This document shows, piece after piece, positions 36,501-48,800 of a stretch of DNA of 64,000 nt (position 1 is its first letter; every line of letters starts with the position of its first letter). The stretch comes from Taenia hydatigena (lineage: Eukaryota; Platyhelminthes; Cestoda; Cyclophyllidea; Taeniidae). Both the position numbers and the translations under genes were made by a program. Location of the stretch: positions 248,001-312,000 of the forward strand of contig JADWOT020001577.1 of NCBI GenBank assembly GCA_036345935.2. The letters are read 5' to 3'. A model generated the notes under the pieces. It ran no database searches and had not been told where the DNA came from. It saw only the letters and a list, made by a program, of their open reading frames with translations.

Positions 36501-39500
36501 TAGCAGCAGCGGTAGTTAAATCGAGAGGCATCTCCACGCCTGCGCTTGCTGAGGCGTTAGGACCCGCCAAACATTTGGAAAAGTTATCTGAACACATGTG
36601 TGCCATCTGGGGATTATAACTGGACTGTCGCGTCATATATGCCCCACAACCACCGCCTAAAATAATGAGCATAAGAGAAATGGAAAATAGACGACGAAGG
36701 TTGCCTACCAAGAGAAGACTGTTGGTAGTGGGCAGGTGGTTTGCCCTCGCGCCAAATGTTGTTACGTGAAGTAAGAGCAGCCTCTTCAAAATTGCGCGAG
36801 GCAGCGGAGAGCGAGGAAGCAGTGGTTGGCGGCCTGATGGGCGAATCCAGTGATAAAGTTGTAGATCGGTGATAAGCGGCGCGCTTGCGCGGCAGTGAGG
36901 ATGGCGAGGACGGACGTGGAGCAGAAGCTTCAGTGTGCGGCAACGGCAGCGGCGGTGGGGGAGGTGAAAAAGCGGTGCGATCGGAATCAAAGGAGCTGGG
37001 CAAGTGCCGCAGACCGACGCGAGACTGAGGCGAAGCTGAGGAGGCAGCAAGAGCAGTGGAAATATCCATACTAGCCCCGCCTCCTCCCACACTCCACGAA
37101 GCCTCCACGCTCATCACGCGTCGACTCAGGTGTTCCTTCAAGCGCTGGCGGACCTGTTGAGAGCTAATCTTTTTGGGTGAGCCATTGGACAGGAGATGGG
37201 ATGGTGAAGTGGTAGTCGCAGCGTAGGAAGAATTCGCTCTCTGTAGACGGATGGATGTGGCTGCGGTGGTACTCTCCAGAGGTATCCTTGGGCTCTGCTG
37301 CGACCCATGATCCGTATCATCCATTGGCTAAAAAGGACGCCATTCGGCTAAAAAGAATCCACCCAGAAGCTATGGTAGCTTATAATAAACCCGTTTCTCC
37401 ACTCCTATGGCATTGCGCCCTCAGGACAACATAACTTCCGCTGAGCATGACCGATCAGCGGTTATCCGTGCCAAGGCCATTAATGTCAGACCTGATGTGA
37501 AAGATTTAATGTCGCCGTAGGAGGCCTTCATGCGCCATTTACATTCAAGCAATGACTCATGATCAAAAGATTTTGTTTTTGTACCTTGAGAAATATCCAA
37601 AAAAGCAATGACAGAGAGCTGGACCCCATTTAAAAGTCAAAAGGATGTAAAATTACTTTAAATAGATTTTGCATTTGGAAAAATGTTCCAACAAATAGCG
37701 GTAGACACACGAAACAGGTTCGCCATGGAACAGTGACTGGCAGCAAAAAACTAATAACTCCCTACGCTTTCATGCCATGGTGGAAATTTTATCGTGCAGC
37801 CTTCGCCCCTGTATCATAGGCTGTACGAATAGATTCGACTGCCGCTGTGGTGGAAGAAGTCGAGGAGTGACAAAAGCGACGCTCAGAGAAAGGGGAGGGA
37901 ACTGTAACGAAAGAAATATTCACTGACGTATCGAGGTGGGCTTTTCCAACCTCCTGCAACTTGGCCTTTTCGCCACCTACTGATCCCTCAGTGTCTCTAA
38001 TCACCTTCAAAAGCTTGATACTCACTTAGGATTACCTTATAATAACTAGAGGGACTAGTTAGGAGCCACAAACACGATTTCACGCGTCGTTAAAGCACTA
38101 AAAATACATGATTTCCAAATTCTCGTCTAATCATCTCAACCGAGGGTGTACGTGTGCGTACACGCGCTGGCGTAGCATGAGCGTGTGCTAAACATAGCCA
38201 ACGAAGAGGGTGAATAATTGGGTCCTAGCAATTTGCAACACAAGCGTGGGCACGAGAACGTGTGTGCGCGCATGTGTATTGCGTGCGACACTAGGGGTTG
38301 GCGCACACTACACTTCAAAAACTGTTAGTTGGCTGGTTTAAAGAGTTCCCTCCTCTTCCGCCATACAACCTACATAAATTGGATGCATTGAGTTTCTGCG
38401 ACGCTTTCGCGGGATGCCGCGAGGTGAAGGAAAATTTACCCAAGCCAGACAGAGGAGTAAAGAATAATCACTTAGCATTAGCTCGTTCTAAGTTGATTGC
38501 CCAAATTTCATCATGAGCGCATTTATAGCCTTTAACCAAAGATGAATCCAGCCTAGATTTACCATAGCCTACCATTCTGGTCAAAGAACTCTACGCTGAA
38601 AAAGACTACCGTTCGAAGAGCCCTTTCTGGCTAATCGTTCAATTTGTCAGCGATCCTGCATTAGTTTTTTCGACGAAGGAACTCGTCTATCTGCAGTAAG
38701 CGCTCAATTGTCGCAGAAGACGAACAGAAAATTGAGACTGAGGCAACAACAACGAAACAACTTTGCAGCTGACCGGGTCATATTGCAGGTTTCGAAACCC
38801 TACCGAAGGCAATAGAGGCATCCAGCTCCCCCAATTCATGCGCAATACAAAAGTATAACTTCCATTGTCTACCAACAGAAAAATTTATCGGCTCAAAATG
38901 CACGAAACATGCCCTTGATAGCCTTGAGGTAACCCAAACACAATCTGGTGATGCAAAAGCTATGGTTTAATTCAAAAGTTAACGCTCCTTTTTGATTCAA
39001 AAAGTCAGAAAAGGAGTGTGTAGTAGGGTGCTTTAAGAGCATGAAAGCTTTAGACAGCAGCACTACCCGCCACCTTAATACCTGATCCACGCATCACCAA
39101 GTGGGGCGCTGGCTGAGTGGAACATTTTCAAGACAAAGCCACTAACTTGACCCGAGAACTGTAAGTTCGTTAATGCTTCCAGGGCCTCAACGAACACCAC
39201 TTGCGAGCGCATTAATTCGAAAAGCCCTACGCATCGACATAGCACCCAATCCTTCAGACAGAGCGGAAATCAATGGCCTCGATGGAGAAGACACACACCT
39301 AGGTACCAATCACTCCGTGGTTAACGTTTGTAATAAGATGTGACAACATCCCATTACCACAACCACACTATGATCTGATTCATTCCATCGCCCCGTCAAA
39401 AAGTTGGCCTTCACGTTTACAGTTGGCATTTACAGCAAAGGAAGCTCGTGTTTCCAAAAATAGTGATGCTACGAGAGTGGACAGACGCCAACGGAAGCAA

Positions 39501-41443
39501 GACTCAGTGGGATAGCCTACCTATCGGACTCGGTACGTGGGACATTTGTATGCGGGCATATCCATACATGACCGAGGTAAAAAATAGGCGCCTTCTCGGA
39601 TTATTAATTACCCTACTGCGTGTAAATATGTGGTTTCATGGCCGAGGAAGTAGTAGGAAGCCTAGATGGGCTCACGCATGCACAGCGTGACGAGTCCTGA
39701 TAGAACAAAGAGGTCGCATTCTTCTTACCGGGGAGGAAAAAGAGGAAAGATGAAGATTTGGCATGTGTGGAAAGAAAAAAAACGATTATAGCTAAGGCTT
39801 AGAAGTTCCATTGTTCCATCGAACTGACCGATTTAAACGCTCCTTAGGAGGTAAAAGACGCAGCCATCCCCAAACTAAGAACAATCCGCAAGTATTCTTT
39901 TACGCCTACATCTGTCAATACATCACCGCGATGAGGACAATGAATGGTGTGTGTGGCATACGAAGTTCGGTAAAAAAACCTGAGCATTGCATGTATGACG
40001 CTGGTAGCAAACTTAAGCACGGAATCCTCCTCTTGAAGTTGATCCGTTTGCGATATCTTAATCAATGGTACGAGAGTTAGAGCTGACCTGACAGTGTTCT
40101 ACGAATGCTAAGTAAATGGTGCTTTGAAAAGCACACAACTGAAACGATGACTAAGGAACTTAAATTTTATGTACTTCTATCTTCTACGGGGATGACTCAC
40201 TGGTTATTTTTAGAAATTTAACTGGAATAGGGGTCCTGAGAACGGTTTCAGGATTTGAGAATTAGTGAAGGGAATCGAGCCGCTCGAAATGCAATCTGTT
40301 CGGAGTATCGAAGTAAAAAAAGTAAACTTGGTACTCGCCCACATGGACCACCATGGGAAGTGAAACGTATTGTCACTTCGCTGCTATGGGTTATGAATGC
40401 TTGAGCTAAAAGTGTTGCAGTTCTCTTAACTGCCATATCTGCATGGTATGCAATCCGAAGAGAATAATTTACCACCCAAAAATGGATATATTTCCCAGGT
40501 AAGCGAACCAATCACACAAAGGCACATACAGGTGCTTCGGACAAGATAAACAACACGTAATTAGTTTTGGCTACCGACATTATGACCAAGATAAATCATA
40601 TTGTCTTTGAGCAGTCATTCACAAGGCGCAACCTATTGAAGGTGTTCTGGTCTCTTCGGGCAGAAAAGCCCTTAAACCATGGATTTAGCATTACCAAAAG
40701 GTCATGTAAACACACCGATTCGATATAAGTTACCTGCGACATTAGAAAATAAAGTTTCGCCAAACAGCCATCAGCACAACGCACAACCAATTAAGCAATC
40801 ACCAGTCATTGAAGAAACTTCAGCTAATTTAAAGACACTTCGCCAGGTTTAAACTGAATAACTGACACAAAGATCACGATTAATGCCTTTAAGGCCTGCT
40901 AAATACTTTTACCACTTGCTAGAATCGCGTTGAGAGTCGCCGTATACGCAAGATGGGATTTCACGTGTCAACCAACCAAAATAATTCATAAAATACCCCC
41001 AAGTGGACGGAAAATAGGCTTTACTTATGCTTAACCGCCAAAAAAACATTATTCCGGGACGCAAAAAGAACAGTTCCGGCCAAAAAACCTTGTTGAGCAT
41101 AATCTATTCTGAAGTATTACCAAATTAGCAACGGGAGTACGAAATAAAAAAAGTGGTGTGCTTCAAACCCAATTTTTGGATTAAGAAACAATTTGGCATT
41201 CCATAGCTTTAACAGACAAAGGAGAACAGATCTGAAACGAACCAGAGAATTGGGCGGAGAGGTGTCCGCTGTATCGGCAGAGCAACCGCCGACGTCAAAG
41301 GAAGCTTGTCGAGAGAGGGCAAGGCGTGCCTGCGCCAGGCGTGATCGAGCATCACCCGCAGGCCCGTACCGTTTTCTGCTTTCAGCTTTACTACTATTGC
41401 CGGTGCGGAGCGATAATGCCGATGGCAGGGTGATGTCATCCAT
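24600..41443 (-). CDS. HDAC4: Class IIa histone deacetylase (HDAC4/5/7/9 type)
   Basis: Reconstructed exons on the minus strand: 41443-41243 (start exon; acceptor at 41453), 37327-36766, 36656-36370, 33304-32989, 31013-30743, 29132-28868, 26249-25957, 25884-25143, 25004-24600 (TAG). All phases agree and give about 1113 aa, close to human HDAC4 (1084). Catalytic domain from about residue 546: zinc-binding HVCLCPHG, HPEHPLRI and HCGGVGVDSDTVWN; active-site PPGHHAE (His 750/751); IIDWDIHHGNGTQ (Asp 788, His 790); SLHRYDQGTFFPG; DVVLVSAGFDA; AGGRVGLVLEGGY (Tyr about 996). The regulatory half has a MEF2-binding-type helix (SQQVRQRLKEHLSRRV, about 123-138), PLDLT (298-302, CtBP-type) and possible 14-3-3 serines such as LSRQASFD. 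These enzymes are recruited by MEF2 and shuttle from the nucleus on phosphorylation. The Q-rich N-terminal coiled coil of vertebrate members is not visible. The catalytic exons are certain; the first exon and the donors at 32989 and 41243 are less so. HDAC4 stands for the class, not a specific paralogue. Confidence 0.87.
26250..28867 (-). other. Large HDAC intron (between catalytic-domain exons)
   Basis: Donor AGA|GTATGT at 28867 and acceptor TTTTGCAG|GAG at 26250. Joining the flanks gives ATR-EELALFHTPEH, which matches the KAT-LEELQTVHSEAH block of human class IIa enzymes, so the junction is well supported. I see no exon of another gene inside. A GC-richer patch at 27.91-28.16 kb with opposing short frames is unexplained. 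Confidence 0.7.
29133..36369 (-). other. HDAC introns around the central exons
   Basis: Three introns lie here: 29133-30742, 31014-32988 and 33305-36369. They are AT-rich and carry no recognisable exon of another gene. A fragment matching the dispersed repeat core (CCTCAGCTTCCCTAAAGG, 33583-33600) lies in the largest. The donor at 32988 is the weakest splice call in the gene. Confidence 0.5.
37328..41242 (-). other. First HDAC intron
   Basis: A 3.9 kb interval between the proposed start exon and the exon carrying the MEF2-type helix. A minus-strand open stretch at about 37.8-38.0 kb has an acceptor-like TTTCGTTACAG and a donor-like GTACAG in compatible phase, so a small additional exon is possible; its translation resembles nothing I know. 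Alternating CA/CG-rich sequence lies at 38.15-38.29 kb. Confidence 0.35.
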
Positions 41444-41453
41444 TGTCCGTCGC

Positions 41454-42868
41454 CTGAAAACACAAAGTAGGCATCCTCACAACACTTCAGTGGCTACCAT
41501 ATGCATTTGCCACATTCGTCAAAAAGTTGCCCCGATGTCAATACCTCCGCAGAACTAATAACAATGCTTCTGAGTAGGTTAAAAACCGGTTGCAAGAAGC
41601 CATGGGTTAAGGACGCAAAAGCCTCAGATTTACATAGTATGTAGTTAGACAGCGGTTAGATTGTTTGCTTTTCGGTAGAGCTTACGGCAGTTTTGGCGCT
41701 GATGGAGCGGCTTCGAAAGCACAGGTTCCATACATGTCTGACGAATTAAGAAACTCAAATACCAATTCGCTTTAACTTGTCCACTATTCAAGCGCAATTA
41801 AAGATACTGTAAGTCAGCCTTGAGCATACCTACGCAGCTACAACTACACCACAGAATTTTTGATCTAATAGTATTAAAAATTTACTTTGCGTCTTTTAAA
41901 CTATAGGGCTCAGGGCCAAATGACAAAAAAACTCGTTAAAAGTGCAAGAGATGTTCGTTTCATGGTTTTTTGAGCCATTGAAACAACAAAGTGATACATA
42001 ATCCGCCCTTAATAAGACGTCTTAGTTAAAAAACGATGGGCGAACAAACCGGAAGAAGCGATGTTATACTGGGAATCCACCGTATCACCACAAACAGTAT
42101 AGCATCCGAAAGAGTATGACGCTTGCAGGCCGTGGAATAAATTTGTATGGAAGCGCATTCTCATCCTCGATCTTGATTGGCTAATATATTGCTGAGAAGT
42201 TAAATTAGGTCGTCCATGTAAAACGAAGCAAAAATTAAAAATACGACTTCACCATTAAATTATTGCGGCTCATTCTCATACTGCTTTTACTTTACGGGAT
42301 AAGATGATCCTATTCTAAGGGCAGCGCATACAGATAAATCAATTCAAGTAGGAATGTAATTATCGATACGATTACGTAACTTGCGCCTACTTTTAATCGT
42401 TGCAAAACTATTCTAACGCAATCAGCAGCTACTTCCAGCATTTTATTATGAACTAAATAGCAGTCTTTAAAGAGGTTTTTTCCAGGGTAAAGGCACCTAC
42501 ATCCTTACCAGCTAATGGAGCCCAAAATCTTCAACTACACTAATTTTGGATCTATGCTTCTAAATAATAATCCATTTCTGCTACTTCTTTGCAATGCATG
42601 CATAAAACATACTTGCACACCCCACAATCCATCGTAATTCCAATGAGACCGAAAACCATGCTAATTGGGATACCCCGTGGGTTTTTATGCAACACAGCTA
42701 ATAAGGTTGCACCTCCCACAGGAAACTCACCCGGCTTCCCCAATCCTTTTCTGGTCAAGCATCTGAGCTCTTTTTGCTATATTTTTGTCTAGATAACACG
42801 GCACGTTCGATAACGAGAGCCCCATTTGTGGTAGGTTACCATCAGAAATAAGAAACAAAAAATTCCCA
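41454..42868. other. Intergenic between RPAP1 3' end and HDAC 5' end
   Basis: The two minus-strand genes are head-to-tail here, so this 1.4 kb should contain the HDAC promoter and any 5' UTR exon. It is AT-rich and lacks a recognisable exon or core promoter motif. Confidence 0.45.
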
Positions 42869-42874
42869 TTTATT
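42869..42874 (-). terminator. Polyadenylation signal of RPAP1
   Basis: AATAAA on the minus strand begins 12 nt after the RPAP1 stop codon. With cleavage normally 10-30 nt downstream, the 3' UTR would be only about 30-50 nt, unusually short. Confidence 0.6.
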
Positions 42875-42885
42875 GTAAAAAAACG

Positions 42886-45800
42886 TTATTTCCCCAAGAA
42901 TTCTTTCCACCTCCTCATCCTGGAAGCAGGCATTTCTTCCTCTGCATAAAGTTGCATCAAATCTGTAATCTGCATACCACAACCAGCGGCGGATAGAGAG
43001 ACGTACGTTGGTCGAATGAGGTCAGAAATAGACAACGAAGATGGAGGTTTCCTCATCGTCGGCTGTTTGTAGCGTCGTAGCCAATCGATCAGTTGTTCCA
43101 TCTCACCTCGACCACGGAAACCACATGAGCCGATGAAGCTAAGGGAAGCTGCAAGCTGCCGCATGAATGCGCCGTGTATCGACGTGGCATTCAGCAGATA
43201 GATATTTCTGGATGGACGAAGAAAGAATAAGTTTGAACAAGTGAAATCAAAACTCACCGATTGAGGTGATGCAGTGCAATGAGAGCGGCCAGCGGTTGTC
43301 GAGTGGGATGTACTACCCCGGAGCAGAGGGCACTGGCATAGGCTCGAAGCACACCCTCATCCATCTCCAAAGGTTCAAATAACCCATCATAGATGGCGGT
43401 GGGCAAAACGACCTAGAAGGGGAGGTGAAAGAGTCGAGAGAAGGGAAAATGAACTTGCCTCCATGGGAGAGAGCTGAAAGGCACGGAGTGTACCTTGATG
43501 CTCTCCCCACAGAGCACGGCGATAGGTCGGTGGCAGCACGGAGGATCGAAGGAAGAGAAGGAGTAGGTTACAGAAGATTGGGGAGGAATAGGAGACCGCA
43601 GCGTAGTGCTCTAACAAGTCGATGAATCTAGTCCAAAAAGTAAAGCACTATTTAAACTTGCACCGAGGAATGGAAAGGTAAAGCCACCTCGCGTAGCTTT
43701 AAACAAGGCGCGTTTATGCACTCAAAAAAGCACGAACCAACTTCCACTCACAGGTCATAAAACGAGAGTAAATCCAGCGGGAGGTATGCCTCGGGATTTC
43801 GATCCATCTCTCCCAGATCCAACTTTGGCGCCAGTAGACTAATCAGCTCCGCGATAATGACACCCGAGGCGTTGAAACACAGTGCTCCCGCGCCTTGATA
43901 GGCCAAAATAGCACAGCAGACACGAGCCAAATGTCCACCGGCGGGAAGCTCACGAGACGTTGGAGAGCGACGAGGTGGCGAGTGTTGACTCAACAGGCGA
44001 TGAATCCAACCCAAACAGGCCGTGGCCTTCACCAAGTAGGTCTGAAGTTATGACGGGATGGAGGATTTGAAGAAGGCAATGTTAAGAAGTGAACAATATA
44101 TGCCTCACAGACCTCAGAATCACTCTGACAGAACTCGGTGGAAGCGATTTTGCTTTCACCTCCATCGGTACGCTGACGACAGCCCCAAAAGTAGGATTCC
44201 AGGAGGGGCATATAGAACCAATCATCGGGTAGGATGAAATCACAACTGGGACGGGTTTTGAGAGCCTTGTAAGTCTCTTGGATTTCTACAAAGGAGAGAA
44301 AATTACATCTCTTAGGAGAATAGCTTGGCACAATCCAGACAGACTGCTTTAACTAGAAGCTCTACGAGTTCAGAACTCCATACCAGATATTTACTGTAGG
44401 AAAGGGGCTATCAAAATCCACATAGGCCGCCTTTGCCACTCTTAGTTAATCCATTCATCGTCCAATTCTTCTACCGTTATTAACGTGCGCCCCGATAAAG
44501 CCTTGACTAATTAATAGCTTAGACCGATCAGAAACCGCATAAAGGCCGAATTAGCAAGAGATTTAAAGCATACTTGCAACTAACCAGATTTGGCGCCTTG
44601 AAGCAACTTGACAAAGTATTCAACATAAACACGATGGGCATGGAATGCCAAACCAAGTGGAAACGACTCGTGAACTGGAGGCCATGGAGGAGAGGCATTC
44701 ATAACTTCGACAGAGAAGTCCCTTTCGATACTGGAGAAAGGGAAAAAAAGAAATAGGTCCCTGTAGTATGATACATGTTTGAAGTACAAACAGTGTGAAA
44801 ACTCACGGAGTCAGGTCGTAAGCAGGGAAGATGACTTTTTGAAGAAGTTCAATGAGCAAAGCCTCCTGCTCAAAGAAAAAGCAGGGAAGGAGGTGAAAGG
44901 TGGCCCACCACAGCTCCTCCTCTTTCGAATCGTTCTAGGAGGAAACAAGGAAAACAGAGTTGGAATTGGCGTACAAAATGGGCTATAAATCAATGAATTC
45001 TCACGATCCAGCTTACAAAGAAAACGTAACATGAGACCTGAGGAAACTGACAAGACTATTCCTGGCTCCTGAGTGAATTTTAAAAGTTCAAGAGATCGAT
45101 AGATTGATGCTTTAAATGTGGTTGCTTAGCACACACGCTTAACTATGCGACGCCTAGCTCATGACATGGCTAATAACAACCCAGCATCCCATTTCTAGCA
45201 TTTTCTTAAGTCTTCAGGTAGGACTGAGGAGCAATACAGACGCAAACGGATGCCTCCAACCGCCTACCCATCGGGCAAGAATATATCTTCGCATCATCGC
45301 AGTTTCCATCGCCATTATGCCATGCGGTAAAGGGGTGCCAGTAGTACACGCTTTCTCCACCACCGGCGGAACACGCAGCCTAGTTAGCCGACTACACCAG
45401 GAGGTCAGATCGACATCTCCAAGCGTTATCGCCGCTTCTACCAAGGGTAGAAAGCTCGGCCACATCGCTGGTCTAAGTGGGGGCAAGTCGAGGGGCTCCA
45501 CAACGTCGCGAGGATAGAGGGAGTGGGTGGAAGACGGCCACCACATAGCAGGAAGAGTGGCAGAGGACTCGCTGCTAGAGGTACAGGCTCCACGGTAGAA
45601 AAGACAGGTGGACATCCCGAGATCGGGAAGACAGGGTGGAGCAGACGAGACAATAATGGGAGAGAGGAGGTCTTCGTTTTCGCCTGATTCAAAGATTACA
45701 TCGGTGGTAATGGTGGTGGTGGATGGGTCATTGTTGGCGTGGGTTGAGCCGACGCCAGTCGCCAATACGTCGGTGTGAGAAGTTCTCTGGGGGAATCCAG

Positions 45801-48800
45801 TGAGGACTGACTGGTATCTGTTTGGATAGTTTGCAATCAATCAAGGCAGGAAGGCTAGTTAGGAAGCGTAATCAGTTCTTGCATTTGAGTAGAAGCTTGT
45901 CAGAGTGAAATAATTTGATTCAAAAGCCTTGACTATGCAGTCCGCTTAGTGCTCAGTCACGAAACTATTATGAGATTTGACCAAAGGACAACAAATAAAC
46001 GAATACAAAGCAGTCATAAAATACAGAATTTGCCACCAACCTGATAAAGTGATTTAAAACCCTGTTCCAAGATGGGCCTTGGAAAATACGCTTTCGAATA
46101 GTCGCCTACAAGGTGATTATCAGTTAACAACGAATAAAGTTTTTTCACATCTTGACAACTCCTGGAAATGCAAGCTCACCAATTCTTTCATGCCCAATAC
46201 CTTCAAGAGATGCACAGTGGCAGCAATTAATGCAGGTGGAGAAGCCTTCTTTCCCTCCTCCCCTTCTCCCTCTCCATGCTCCTGTGCGTTAAATAATACA
46301 GATGAGATGGATGAAATAATTAGACACTCACGTCTATCGTGACGTCCTCAGATAACCCCTTCGCCCAATTGCGAATACACTCGAATTGGCCACTGGAGAG
46401 GTATCTAAAGGAAATGTTGACGTCCGAGTTATCGCCAGGTGTTATAAGATGCAAGTATGGAGCCTGCCGTGTTAGGAGGACACAAAAAGTGGGAGACCAC
46501 GGATTAATTCGCGGGAGACCGTGGAAGTCTACGTAATCATCCCCATAATTAACAACGTAGTTCTACCACATAGCCATCTCTGATGCCCCTTGTGGTCACT
46601 GAGGGAATGGTAGATCCAGTTAATCAAATTCGCAAGTAACGTGAACGTATCAAATGTGGAGGCGACTTACAGTGAAAACCGCGGCACTACGACATTGGTG
46701 AAGAACGATAGCCAGGCTATCCGGAGACAATCTTCGTTCTTTTCACCCTCCATCACCGCCTGTGCAGCTGTCACGAGCCCATCCAACGCCCGCCTAAAGC
46801 GTGCAAATTAAGAGCTCATCAAAACTCGAGCTACCTGGTAAGGTCGACAGCTTTCGATGGCGGTTCCGGTTCTTCCAAACACACGGACAGACATCGAAGT
46901 GACTCCAGTTGAAGGAGAACGCCAAATTTAGGAGGTAGAGCAGTGGGAAAGTGCAGTAGATAGGCGAGACAGCGTTCAACAAGACACCAGTCATTCACCA
47001 GCATTAGTCGCAGGTTGGTGCTGCGTTGAGCTAGGATGCGCATCAGTTTTAGCACTCGGGGGAGAGGAACACCATAGACAGTAGAGAGTTGGTCGTTGTG
47101 GGATTGGGGTGTGTCCAAATCGCTCCATTCAAGGGGAAGGAAGTGTTCAATGAGGGAGGCGATTAAATGAGGCGTCCTGTAAATCTAAAGGAGTGTAAAG
47201 TGGCACACTTGAGCAGCAGGTCTTATTAACCTACTCGTTGCTAGTGTCCCATATATAATGGTGCCAGTACGTCACGACTAAAGCTGCCGTAGTTGAACCA
47301 AATTGTGTCAAAACAGGGCGTGAAGTCTCAAGAACCAACACCATCCCATATCTAAAGAGCACAGGAAATGGCCTTGAAGTGGAAATATTAACGGCTCCAA
47401 GACAGAGAATGAACTTTTAAGAGCGATTCTAATGTAGAGGGGACAAGACTCAGCGATTTGATGTCTACAAGCATGAACGCAGGCTCAGAAGCCAAATGCT
47501 CCTGCAATTATTTACTTAGGTGCCAATAAAGTTGCTCAAAATTTAGAAGAAAATGGGACGGAGAAGTGACCTGAGGACGGACAGTTGAAGGACTGTAGTG
47601 ACAAAATTATGCCCACTAGGAGCCAAAATTGAGTATCTCTTCCCATAAAAAAAACAACCCAATAAAGGCGATTAGGAAGTACCAACAGAGCCAGAGCAGC
47701 AGAATGTCTAGCTGCGGTGATTAGAAGAGCGGGGAGAGCGTGAGCGACGGTATCAGGAGGTAGGCGAAGAGCAGGACCAGGCGAGAGCATCCAACCGATG
47801 CGGGCCGCTAAGTTGGTCTGAGCGAACAGACAACCCACTGGGTCCGCCGCCATTGCCTCAACGTGGTCCGACTTCCCATCATTTTCGTCATTTACCATTG
47901 ATGATGCCGCCACCTCCAGGCGGAATTTGTACGGACGCCGAGTCATTGTAGACGGAGAGAGATTTACCATGGATTTGCGGCATTCAATTAACCAATCAAA
48001 AGCCTCGTCTAAAAGCGCCTATGCGAATAAATAATACGTTATTGGTTATCTCCCATGCTAAAACTTATCATCTTACCTCGCCTCGTTCGTCCACCAGCAG
48101 ATTATTCAACGCGCGGAAACACTCGCCAATTAGGGCTATAGAGATGCCACCACTGTTGGCACTGACAGCAGCAGAGGCACGAGTGGCCTCACTGACGCAT
48201 TGATCCAGAGCCCAACGAAGGAGAAAGCAGATTCCCGTAGGACGAGTGAGGAGGAGGGAAGGAAGGAGACTGGGTGTCTGTAGTAACGCAGCATGATGTC
48301 CACGGCGTGAAGCAGCTAGTGCTGCAGCCAGACTCGAGAGAGCTAGGCGTCGTTGAACGGGCTGGCTGGAGGAGGCCAGGTGGAATAGTTCTCCTATTGT
48401 ATAGCCGCCACGCTGAATAAGATGAGGGAGGGGTAGAGTTAACCTTCACGCCGAAAAAAAGCTGTTTTGATTTAACATTTGGCTGCTATTAGATATTGGT
48501 GTCCCAGTTCTTCTGTATTTTCTTTGGGATTGGCGCTATCGTACCTTCAGAAATAACTCGGACAGTACCATGGTGGCACTAGAAAGTTTACCAGCTCCAA
48601 AGTTATCAATATCTTTATCCCCACGACTGGGTATTTCACCTGAACGTCGCAGAAAAAAACCGAAGGCTCGCAATCGAACGAGACTATCAAAACTGCGCCG
48701 ACTGAGGAAACATCCCAGCCTTCGATTCTGCCCAGGAGTGAGAACAGAAGTGAGATCAAGCTCTTGACGTCTTGATGGTGAATTATTGTGAGAATTTCAT

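Noticed and set aside
36614..37092. Two long overlapping minus-strand frames read as separate proteins
   Set aside because: One frame is the HDAC exon 37327-36766 and the other includes the exon 36656-36370; a GT-AG intron with matching phase joins them.
45161..45517. 118-codon plus-strand open frame
   Set aside because: It is antisense to the large RPAP1 exon 45810-45268.
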